DNA of 5,736 nucleotides from Planctomycetota bacterium (GTDB lineage: Bacteria; Planctomycetota; Phycisphaerae; WQYP01), in NCBI GenBank assembly GCA_021816165.1, contig JAKAYZ010000190.1:1-5736 (forward strand), read 5' to 3'. A model generated the notes under the pieces. It was not told the DNA's origin. It did no database searches and saw only the letters and a list, made by a program, of their open reading frames with translations. Positions 1 to 4,914 of this stretch are shown here, one piece after another (the first letter of the stretch is position 1; every line of letters starts with the position of its first letter). The translations under genes and the position numbers were made by a program.

Positions 1-360
1 AGGTGCGCCGGAAGTTAACACCTGTCCCACGCCGGCAAATATTCCGCCCGCCAGAAAGAACAGCAGATAAGGAACGTGGCCCAGCCGCTGGTTGACGGTG
101 TCCCCAAACACCCATAAAAACAGCATGTTTCCAAGAATATGCATGATATTGGCATGGAGAAACAGATACGTGACAAACTGATACACATGCAAATGCTGCC
201 GCCACAGCAGAAACCTGCCCCATCCGGGATTAACCCCCAGATAATGCGCGTTGGGGTTATCGGGGTGGGAAATAAAATAGATGACAAAGCAGAGCGCAAT
301 AATGGCCCAGTTCATCCATGGAGTGCGCCGCCTTGGCGCGTCAGTACCGATTGGAATCAT
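1..360 (-). CDS. Rhomboid-family intramembrane serine protease, N-terminal part (3' end outside window)
   Basis: Reading leftward from the ATG at 358-360 gives 120 open codons to the window edge. The protein starts MIPIGTDAPRRRTPW, a very typical rhomboid N-terminus. It is followed by a first hydrophobic segment at about residues 15-31, a luminal-type loop, a second helix at about 60-85 and a third at about 95-115. Residues 69-79 read HANIMHILGNM. In this motif H74 and N78 correspond to the conserved HxxxN of rhomboid helix 2 (oxyanion-hole residues His150 and Asn154 of E. coli GlpG). Rhomboids cleave transmembrane substrates within the membrane. The catalytic GxSG serine and the distal histidine lie beyond the left edge, so activity cannot be judged. 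An AGAGG about 5 nt before the ATG is a plausible ribosome binding site. The family call is confident; the substrate is unknown. Confidence 0.9.
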   Translation of the reverse strand, partial: MIPIGTDAPRRRTPWMNWAIIALCFVIYFISHPDNPNAHYLGVNPGWGRFLLWRQHLHVYQFVTYLFLHANIMHILGNMLFLWVFGDTVNQRLGHVPYLLFFLAGGIFAGVGQVLTSGAP

Positions 361-388
361 GAATGCCTCTGGATCAACCTTTACCGCC

Positions 389-418
389 CATCGCCTTTCA
401 ATGGAAAAACAGGCGATG
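389..418 (-). promoter_or_regulatory. Inverted repeat in the rhomboid leader
   Basis: CATCGCCT (389-396) and AGGCGATG (411-418) are perfect 8-bp arms around a 14-nt loop. The near arm is 28 nt upstream of the rhomboid start codon. It could be an operator or a leader hairpin. No T-tract follows on either strand, so it is not a convincing intrinsic terminator. The function is unassigned. Confidence 0.35.
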
Positions 419-427
419 CAATCCGTT

Positions 428-489
428 GTACCGCAGGCATCTTGCCTGCATCGGAAACACGACAAGAGCCGACGGGACGCCTGCGGTAC
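428..489 (+). repeat. REP-like palindromic element, complete copy
   Basis: The ends form a perfect 11-bp inverted repeat: GTACCGCAGGC at 428-438 and GCCTGCGGTAC at 479-489. Nested in the left half is a second hairpin, GCAGGC-ATCTT-GCCTGC at 433-449, that would compete with the outer stem. Partial relatives occur at 788-800 and 1119-1138, which supports a dispersed family rather than a chance palindrome. Similar extragenic palindromes are common in genomes rich in REP-type sequences. No transposase is present in the window. Confidence 0.6.
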
Positions 490-646
490 CTAAACTGCTC
501 TTGCCTTTGCAACCGACTATCATCAATCACCGAGCGGAGTGATACCGCCGCCAAGCGCCTGCTGTATTATTCAGATTTCGGCACAAGAGGTCAAACGAGA
601 CGATATTTTCAGTTGCATCAAAGCGCTGGGGCGGATACAAACAGTA

Positions 647-652
647 TATAAT
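647..652 (+). promoter_or_regulatory. Candidate -10 box of the tRNA promoter
   Basis: A perfect TATAAT lies 37 nt before the tRNA 5' end, so transcription would start about 30 nt upstream of the mature tRNA, a normal leader length. No good -35 hexamer sits 16-18 bp upstream: TTGCAT at 613-618 is too far away (28 bp). The call therefore rests on the -10 match and its position. Confidence 0.4.
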
Positions 653-689
653 CGGGTCAACGGGCCAAAGTCAGGCCGTCTCCCAAAAC

Positions 690-762
<73 letters not shown>

Positions 763-787
763 ATGCGTCGATTAGGTTACAGGGTGA

Positions 788-800
788 CGCAGGCGTCCCG
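788..800 (-). repeat. Fragment of the REP-like element, opposite orientation
   Basis: On the minus strand this reads CGGGACGCCTGCG, identical over 13 nt to 473-485 in the right arm of the complete element. The flanks diverge quickly, so this looks like a half-element remnant just downstream of the tRNA. Thirteen bases is a short match; the link is plausible rather than certain. Confidence 0.4.
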
Positions 801-848
801 CCCGCCGGTTCTGTGTTAACGCGCCGCGCTGCAATTTGGGCGGGAATC

Positions 849-895
849 AATGAGTAATGAGCACTAACGGGGGAAGTTTACCACGAAGGCACGAA
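849..895 (+). repeat. Short copy (C) of the AATGA/GATC dispersed repeat
   Basis: AATGAGTAATGA at 849-860 is identical to 1011-1022. It is followed after about 20 nt by ACCACGAAGG (880-889), matching ACCACGGAGG at 1077-1086. The order of blocks is the same as in the longer copy at 1011-1086, but about 35 bp containing the GATC heptamers are missing. It appears to be an internally deleted copy. Confidence 0.4.
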
Positions 896-1010
896 CGGGG
901 GCAAGGAGTTAGTTTTGGGAGTTAGAGTTTGGAAGCGCTTCGCGGCTGTTTTGCTGCCCGGGGATTTTTCACCAAAGTTGGTCGACGAGGTTACGGGTTA
1001 CAGGGATTTT

Positions 1011-1086
1011 AATGAGTAATGAATAATGAGTGAATTTATCGGAATTTTGATCCTTGATCTCTGATCGGTGAAACTCACCACGGAGG
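1011..1086 (+). repeat. Dispersed repeat copy A (AATGA block plus GATCNNT heptamers)
   Basis: The element contains AATGAGTAATGA, then AATGAATAATGA (1018-1029), then GGAATTTTGATCC, then three GATC sites exactly 7 nt apart (1049, 1056, 1063; pattern GATCNNT). It ends with ACCACGGAGG. The same AATGAATAATGA block, GAATTT spacer and three 7-nt-spaced GATC sites recur in the same orientation at 3117-3180 inside the RHS fragment frame. A nearby shorter copy is at 849-895. Confidence 0.55.
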
Positions 1087-1118
1087 CGGCAGAGGAGACG
1101 GAGGCTCGCGGCCATTGA

Positions 1119-1138
1119 GCAGACAGGATGTCTGCGGT
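1119..1138 (-). repeat. Hairpin half-element related to 430-449
   Basis: GCAGACA-GGA-TGTCTGC (1119-1135) is a perfect 7-bp hairpin. Read on the minus strand, with the adjoining ACC, it aligns over 20 nt with positions 430-449 with three differences. Two of these lie on opposite sides of the stem and preserve pairing (G:C in one copy, A:T in the other). It lacks the right-hand half seen in the complete element. Confidence 0.5.
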
Positions 1139-1442
1139 CCGGTGCTGCCGCCAACGACGCTGGCCGGGAGGCATGGATTCCGAAGGCATTTCGTCCGGGG
1201 CGACCAAGTGTGCATTCCCTTCTACGCAATTCGTAACCGGTTATACGCCTCGCCAAATTGGCGGCAAGCAATCGCCAATCCGTAATGCCCCGCGACCACA
1301 ACTCATTGAAGCCAGAGCAGGCGGACAGGTGGTCGCAAGAGAAGTGCCTCGCCTCAGCGACAGCCACTCTTTTGTCCGCAGCCTTATTTTGCTCTACTGC
1401 TCACCTGCTCAACTTTCTCCCGCTCTCGGCGGAGCCGCCACC

Positions 1443-1523
1443 TATTGCCATAATTCCATATCATCCAACCGTTGGACAACCACAAAATCATCCCTTATCA
1501 TGAATATTAGCCCCTTCACAATT
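1443..1523 (-). repeat. Module-end direct repeat, copy R1
   Basis: These 81 bases align without gaps to 3305-3385 in the same orientation, with 68 identities, including runs of 21 (1443-1463) and 18 (1485-1502). R1 contains the stop codon of the upstream membrane-protein gene (1488-1490). R2 begins 20 bases beyond the stop codon of the 3406-4851 gene. The repeat therefore marks the 3' end of each RHS-tip plus partner-gene module. Confidence 0.85.
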
Positions 1524-2018
1524 AGCTGGGCCGCTACATCCTTCACAATCCGCCGGGCCGCTACATAGAGTATAGTTCCTCAAGACGAGGGCTCCGAGGA
1601 TGAACGCCAGCGGAATCGGACAGAGCCAAGCGTAAAATTCGAGCAGGCCCTTGCCTCCATCCGGCAGCCACCAAAGGCCGCTCTTCGGAAGAAGCATGTA
1701 ATAGACCCTTAGTAGAAATATATTTGTGCTTTCGATTGCCACAACAACCATCAGAAAAATTGAGAATCGCCATCGGGCACCCAACTTGCCTGTCGCCACG
1801 GCAAGGACCGCGGAAGGGACAACTACATCAAAAAAATCCGTAATAGATTTCCCACTTGGAACCTCCCTGTAGTTATAGATGCTGAACAGCCACGCCGCGC
1901 CGGGCAGGCGCGATCCCATATATGCATGGAACGCGATCTCCGCCCCGAATGTTACCGCACACGTTGCCAACAACAGGGCTGCACCTACGGGGCGGGCAAG
2001 AATTTTGCGAGTTACCAT
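1488..2018 (-). CDS. Small polytopic membrane protein after RHS tip; candidate immunity protein
   Basis: The 176-residue protein starts at ATG 2016-2018. An AGGAG at 2027-2031 lies 8 nt upstream and overlaps the stop codon of the RHS fragment, so the two are translationally adjacent (11-nt gap) and surely co-transcribed. Hydrophobic segments at about residues 11-34, 62-77, 85-110 and 126-146 predict four membrane helices. Short charged loops and a tryptophan-rich loop (GLWWLPDGG, 114-122) lie between them. The tail from residue 152 is CSGPADCEGCSGPANCEG plus ANIHDKG. It is encoded by the tandem units and the module-end repeat, so it may be a late addition. I recognise no family. Position directly behind an RHS tip is the usual place for an immunity gene. 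That role is inferred from context alone; a small effector-associated or unrelated membrane protein is the alternative. Confidence 0.75.
   Translation of the reverse strand: MVTRKILARPVGAALLLATCAVTFGAEIAFHAYMGSRLPGAAWLFSIYNYREVPSGKSITDFFDVVVPSAVLAVATGKLGARWRFSIFLMVVVAIESTNIFLLRVYYMLLPKSGLWWLPDGGKGLLEFYAWLCPIPLAFILGALVLRNYTLCSGPADCEGCSGPANCEGANIHDKG
1512..1565 (-). repeat. Tandem 27-nt repeat, two units, coding
   Basis: Units at 1512-1538 and 1539-1565 are near-identical and, being a multiple of three, stay in frame. They encode CSGPADCEG and CSGPANCEG at the C-terminus of the membrane protein. A single related unit is visible after R2, at about 3377-3396. The unit is therefore part of the module-end repeat and varies in copy number. 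Confidence 0.75.
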
Positions 2019-2026
2019 TGGGCATG

Positions 2027-2031
2027 CTCCT
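2027..2031 (-). promoter_or_regulatory. Ribosome binding site of the 176-residue membrane protein
   Basis: AGGAG on the minus strand, 8 nt before ATG 2018. Its AG comes from the TAG stop of the upstream RHS frame, tying translation of the partner gene to the end of the RHS fragment. It decides the start in favour of 2018 over the out-of-frame ATG at 2025. Confidence 0.75.
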
Positions 2032-3313
2032 ACGCAAATTGCAGATTCATATTATTGGGAAGCAGTTGCCAATAATCTGTGTAAGCAAATGAAACCGAAT
2101 TTCCGGGGGCACCGCCAGTCTGCAATCCGAGCCCGAAAGAAATCCCAAAGGAATGGCTTCCCGACGGCGAGTAGAAAAGGCTCACGCTGGTTGATAGGCC
2201 GTTGGCAATTTTAGCGGCCATTATCGCCGCCTCGCGGGCGTAATTGGCATTGTATATCGAATAGCTGATGAAGCCAGGCTCGTCGATTCCCGGCAGACCG
2301 AAGAGCTTTGGTGCCACGAAATCTTGTGCCAATTGGCGAGCGATGGACGTCCGTAAACCAGCCGAAAGTGCTAAAAATGGCACGCTCAAGGTACTGAATG
2401 GGCCTGTATAGTCTGCGGACGTCGATGAGTTCCAAGCAAGTCCCGCAGATACCGCACCCCCTGCCGAGAACTTCCCACTGGAACCAAATGCGAGTACTCC
2501 ACCCGCGAAGCCATAGAGTGCGGCGTTTCCGTTGTGGGGCGAAATAAGGAGTTCACCACCGCCGGTGCCACCTAACCCGACTCCCGCGAAGTTAACCGTC
2601 CCCACACCACTAACGCCAAATTCTATGGCATCCGGTAATCCCGCAGTCAGCAGTGCTGTAGTCAAGAATGGGGGGATCAGCGCCGCCGCTACGTATCCGA
2701 CGAACGGCGTGGCGACCTCGCTGATGGCACTCGAAAGCACCGTGTTGATGGCGATGCTGGCTATAGTATCGGTGAGGCTGAAATCATGCCCGTTCAAATC
2801 CAGCATGTTGATCGGATCATTGCCGGTGAAGGCGTACGGCAGACCTGCCATCGGATTGGCGAGCGAGCCGGTGTAGCCGTAGTCGGATTGGGTGAATTCG
2901 CCGGTGCCCGTGTCGAAGTATCGGGCGTGATCGTAATAATTTCCGCTGGCCGCATCGAAAGGCATTGAACTGTATAGATATGTTGTTAGCGCGGTGCTGG
3001 CGTCGAAGCCGATGGCGTTTCCAAACGCATCGTAATTCATGTCCTCAACGACCTTGCCGGCCGCATCCGTCACGATTCTTGTTGAGCCGTGCGCATCGGC
3101 GCTACGCTCGATAATCAATGAATAATGATCAATGAATAAATCGCCGGAGACTCTGAATTTCTGATCAGTGATCATTGATCCCTGAAGATTGTAAACATCC
3201 ACAGATTTCTCGGATTGTGCGGATTCCTCGGCCAGTACAGCGGTGCGCGCAGGGCGGGATTTTCTCACCCACCGGCGGGCGCAAAACGCCGAAATTGTTT
3301 CACTTATTGCCAT
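2030..3313 (-). CDS. Orphan RHS C-terminal fragment: RHS core end plus variable tip
   Basis: The frame encodes 427 residues. Residues 73-176 are a clear RHS repeat-associated core: DAHGSTR, then YDAFGN, then YYDHARYFDTGTGEF, then FTGNDPINMLDLNGH, the usual core end. Residues 177-427 are the variable tip. It has a hydrophobic stretch (about 181-225), then a long glycine-rich, apparently beta-rich part with PDAIEFGV and GTV and no obvious nuclease motif. RHS proteins normally carry hundreds of residues of YD repeats before the core; none are here. Residues 1-70 instead come from repeats: the ATG lies in repeat R2, residues about 28-37 in a 9-nt micro-repeat, and residues 46-68 in the GATC/AATGA repeat. 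The start at 3313 has only a weak ribosome binding site and may be spurious; homology begins near residue 72. It may be a silent stored tip or be expressed by read-through from upstream. Confidence 0.78.
   Translation of the reverse strand: MAISETISAFCARRWVRKSRPARTAVLAEESAQSEKSVDVYNLQGSMITDQKFRVSGDLFIDHYSLIIERSADAHGSTRIVTDAAGKVVEDMNYDAFGNAIGFDASTALTTYLYSSMPFDAASGNYYDHARYFDTGTGEFTQSDYGYTGSLANPMAGLPYAFTGNDPINMLDLNGHDFSLTDTIASIAINTVLSSAISEVATPFVGYVAAALIPPFLTTALLTAGLPDAIEFGVSGVGTVNFAGVGLGGTGGGELLISPHNGNAALYGFAGGVLAFGSSGKFSAGGAVSAGLAWNSSTSADYTGPFSTLSVPFLALSAGLRTSIARQLAQDFVAPKLFGLPGIDEPGFISYSIYNANYAREAAIMAAKIANGLSTSVSLFYSPSGSHSFGISFGLGLQTGGAPGNSVSFAYTDYWQLLPNNMNLQFA
3117..3180 (+). repeat. Dispersed repeat copy B, inside the RHS fragment frame
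   Basis: It contains AATGAATAATGA (3117-3128), identical to 1018-1029. GAATTTCTGATC follows, and three GATC sites spaced 7 nt apart (3163, 3170, 3177; pattern GATCNNT), as in copy A. It is a multiple-part match in the same orientation. It lies in the reading frame without a stop and encodes residues 46-68 of the orphan RHS frame, ending just before the RHS core begins. Confidence 0.6.
3204..3230 (+). repeat. Three tandem 9-nt units
   Basis: GATTTCTCG, GATTGTGCG and GATTCCTCG follow each other directly, a 9-nt period with conserved GATT start and CG end. On the minus strand they yield a serine-rich EES-AQS-EKS-like peptide in the doubtful N-terminus of the orphan RHS frame. They look like intergenic micro-repeat rather than protein. 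Confidence 0.45.
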
Positions 3314-3396
3314 AATTCCATATCACTTGTCCGTTTGACAACCGGCAAATCATCCCTTATCATGGATACTAGCACTTTCACAATTCGCCAGGCAGC
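3305..3396 (-). repeat. Module-end direct repeat, copy R2, with one 27-nt-type unit
   Basis: Positions 3305-3385 match R1 (1443-1523) without gaps at 68 of 81 positions. The following bases to about 3396 resemble a single copy of the 27-nt unit that is doubled at R1 (17 of 20 positions from 3377 match the second unit). It starts 9 nt after the stop codon of the 3406-4851 gene and also contains the ATG proposed for the orphan RHS frame. Confidence 0.8.
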
Positions 3397-3405
3397 ACAC
3401 AATAG

Positions 3406-4851
3406 TCAGGTGAGCGCGTCACGTGCGGCCTCCACGAGGTCTCTTATATCCGCCCGCGTCTCGCGCCCCGCCATCCGATCCCCGAGCACCCTCGGGTCGT
3501 GCACCGACGGTAGCGACTCCGCTAAATAAACCGCAAATTCATGAAGCAGGGGCTGAATCCGGCCTGGCCCCGGATCCAGCCCTAGGCGGGGGCACTCGTC
3601 TACCCAAATACTTTCCACGGGTAGGTCGTAGGCCCGGGCGAACGCCCGGCGAACGGCGATCGCAACATCGGCCGGATGATTCGCCGCCTGGCCCAGCGCT
3701 CGCACAAATTCCTCGTTAGAGCGGAACCTCCTTTTTTCAACCTCGCGGCACCGGCGAGCCGGCTCGGTGAACCAGGCGGCCGCGCCGAGAGCAGCGCAGG
3801 CCACGACCACCGCGACGAAGCCGACCATCCCGTGGCCTCTCTCGGCGGGCCCAAGGCGACCGCCGGCCGTGGCGGCCACGGTTGCGCCCTTGGCAATCAA
3901 GGCAAGGGAAAGGGCCAAGACGATGGCGAGCCCGGCTGTGAGCCCAAGGACCCTTCTCGGCCCCGACACGCGGCACCATTTCGGCCGGTCGGATTTCCAC
4001 AAGCTCGGCCAGTGCTGGCGCCTCGCGCGATCCCGTAGGACCGCGCGTGTACCCGGATGGATCGCCATTGATGAGGCAAAAATTACGGACGGAATACCAC
4101 TACTCAATACCGAATACGGTTCCGCGCCAGTCCGTATCGCCTGGACGCGGCGGCTCCAGGACGTTGTCAAAGGTTTCTCTGGGCGCCGCACCATCCCGCG
4201 CGAGGCAAGGGGTTCCGGCAACCAGACGGCTCCACATGCAGTGGCTATGCCGCGCAGGAAGGGCAGTCCCTCTTCAAGGAGGCTCTGCGCGACCTGTGCC
4301 ACAACAGCATCGGCGCACAGCAAGGCATCCTCAAGCCGGTCAGTCGAAGGCAGAGCAATTGGCGGATATTGCGCAGCGTGGCCTGTTCCGTCGGGCTCGT
4401 CGCCCGCGGGTGGCCGCTCGCGGACTGCGCTTGGCCCGAGGACCCACTTTTTCGTTGCTCCAGTGGCGGCAGAGGGAGGCTGCAGCAGTACACGCCCCTG
4501 CGGCAGGCCGGCGTCTCGGGTGAGCCAGTCGCGGACGGGCAAATCTTTTGGGTACCTACCGTCGGAACTCCATGCGAGCTGGACCGAAAAAGCGCTCTCC
4601 CGATCGTACCACACAAAGCGGATGAACAAGCAAAGGGAAAAGAGGATGTCCCAAACCCAGATATCCTGCCCCAGTTGGTGCGGCGGCCGCTCCTGAGTCG
4701 GCCTGACACGAATACCTGCCGCTTGGAATCGCCGCTCCTGTTCCGTTGGAGGGGGCGGTCTGAATTGGGGTGCTATTTCCGCAAACGCGTGCAGAAGGCG
4801 GGCACGCACCTCGCAGTAGAGGTAATCAGTGGCGCGAGAGGGTCCCATCAT
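3406..4851 (-). CDS. Unknown 481-residue protein with two membrane helices; partner of the RHS tip
   Basis: The ATG at 4849-4851 is chosen because GGAGG (4860-4864) lies 8 nt upstream. The frame stays open to a TTG at 4896 but that has no such site. The gene starts 63 nt after the RHS stop codon, same strand. The N-terminal 300 residues have an aromatic hydrophobic patch (about 67-80, DILFSLCLFIRFVW) and long proline- and arginine-rich stretches. Residues about 299-322 and 342-362 are strong membrane helices. A soluble C-terminal domain of about 115 residues follows, with AVRRAFARAYDLPVESIW and IQPLLHEFAVYLAESL. Its position behind an RHS tip suggests an immunity or accessory role, but at 481 residues it is much larger than usual immunity proteins. 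Base composition is visibly more GC-rich than in the orphan module. I do not recognise the family. A frameshift inside the low-complexity middle (about residues 125-285) cannot be excluded. Confidence 0.7.
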   Translation of the reverse strand: MMGPSRATDYLYCEVRARLLHAFAEIAPQFRPPPPTEQERRFQAAGIRVRPTQERPPHQLGQDIWVWDILFSLCLFIRFVWYDRESAFSVQLAWSSDGRYPKDLPVRDWLTRDAGLPQGRVLLQPPSAATGATKKWVLGPSAVRERPPAGDEPDGTGHAAQYPPIALPSTDRLEDALLCADAVVAQVAQSLLEEGLPFLRGIATACGAVWLPEPLASRGMVRRPEKPLTTSWSRRVQAIRTGAEPYSVLSSGIPSVIFASSMAIHPGTRAVLRDRARRQHWPSLWKSDRPKWCRVSGPRRVLGLTAGLAIVLALSLALIAKGATVAATAGGRLGPAERGHGMVGFVAVVVACAALGAAAWFTEPARRCREVEKRRFRSNEEFVRALGQAANHPADVAIAVRRAFARAYDLPVESIWVDECPRLGLDPGPGRIQPLLHEFAVYLAESLPSVHDPRVLGDRMAGRETRADIRDLVEAARDALT

Positions 4852-4859
4852 TGCTGCGT

Positions 4860-4864
4860 CCTCC
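4860..4864 (-). promoter_or_regulatory. Ribosome binding site deciding the start of the 481-residue protein
   Basis: GGAGG on the minus strand ends 8 nt before the ATG at 4851; a second ATG follows immediately. This favours the internal ATG over the upstream TTG at 4896, which lies 18 nt after the RHS stop. Confidence 0.7.
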
Positions 4865-4914
4865 AATTTGGTGAACCACCGCGGGCAGCTGCACAAACCG
4901 TCCGCACGGGGGCC

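Larger units (their letters stand above)
361..689. other. Non-coding spacer between rhomboid gene and tRNA
   Basis: No credible gene is visible in these 329 bases. The only long open frame on the plus strand here begins inside the rhomboid gene antisense to it and has no recognisable protein character. The stretch holds the rhomboid 5' leader with a short inverted repeat, a palindromic REP-like element, and a TATAAT hexamer before the tRNA. These are listed separately. Confidence 0.6.
763..1487. other. Repeat-rich region without a recognisable gene
   Basis: About 725 bases between the tRNA and the end of the membrane-protein gene hold no open frame with protein-like composition and a plausible ribosome binding site. 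Open frames on both strands at 969-1568 overlap each other and cross repeats. Visible instead are partial copies of dispersed repeats (788-800, 849-895, 1011-1086, 1119-1138). There is also a perfect palindrome TAACCGGTTA (1234-1243) and a CGCCAA-A-TTGGCG hairpin (1251-1263). The rest, roughly 1140-1440, shows nothing I can assign. Confidence 0.55.

Noticed and set aside
15..299. Minus-strand frame of 94 codons rich in Cys, Ser and Ile
   Set aside because: It is an out-of-phase reading of the rhomboid gene, whose correct frame gives a textbook rhomboid N-terminus.
139..651. Plus-strand frame of 170 codons
   Set aside because: It begins antisense to the rhomboid gene and then runs through the palindromic element; no protein-like pattern.
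1464..1477. Integron attC-like core sites (RYYYAAC next to GTTRRRY) in repeat R1
   Set aside because: The two motifs are immediately adjacent rather than at the ends of a folded site, and the GTT core is not kept in R2 (GTTTGAC); no integrase is present.
969..1568. Overlapping open frames on both strands in the repeat region
   Set aside because: They contain repeat fragments, lack ribosome binding sites and have no recognisable family.
4852..4896. TTG start giving a 496-residue version of the partner protein
   Set aside because: The ATG at 4851 has GGAGG at ideal spacing; the TTG has none.
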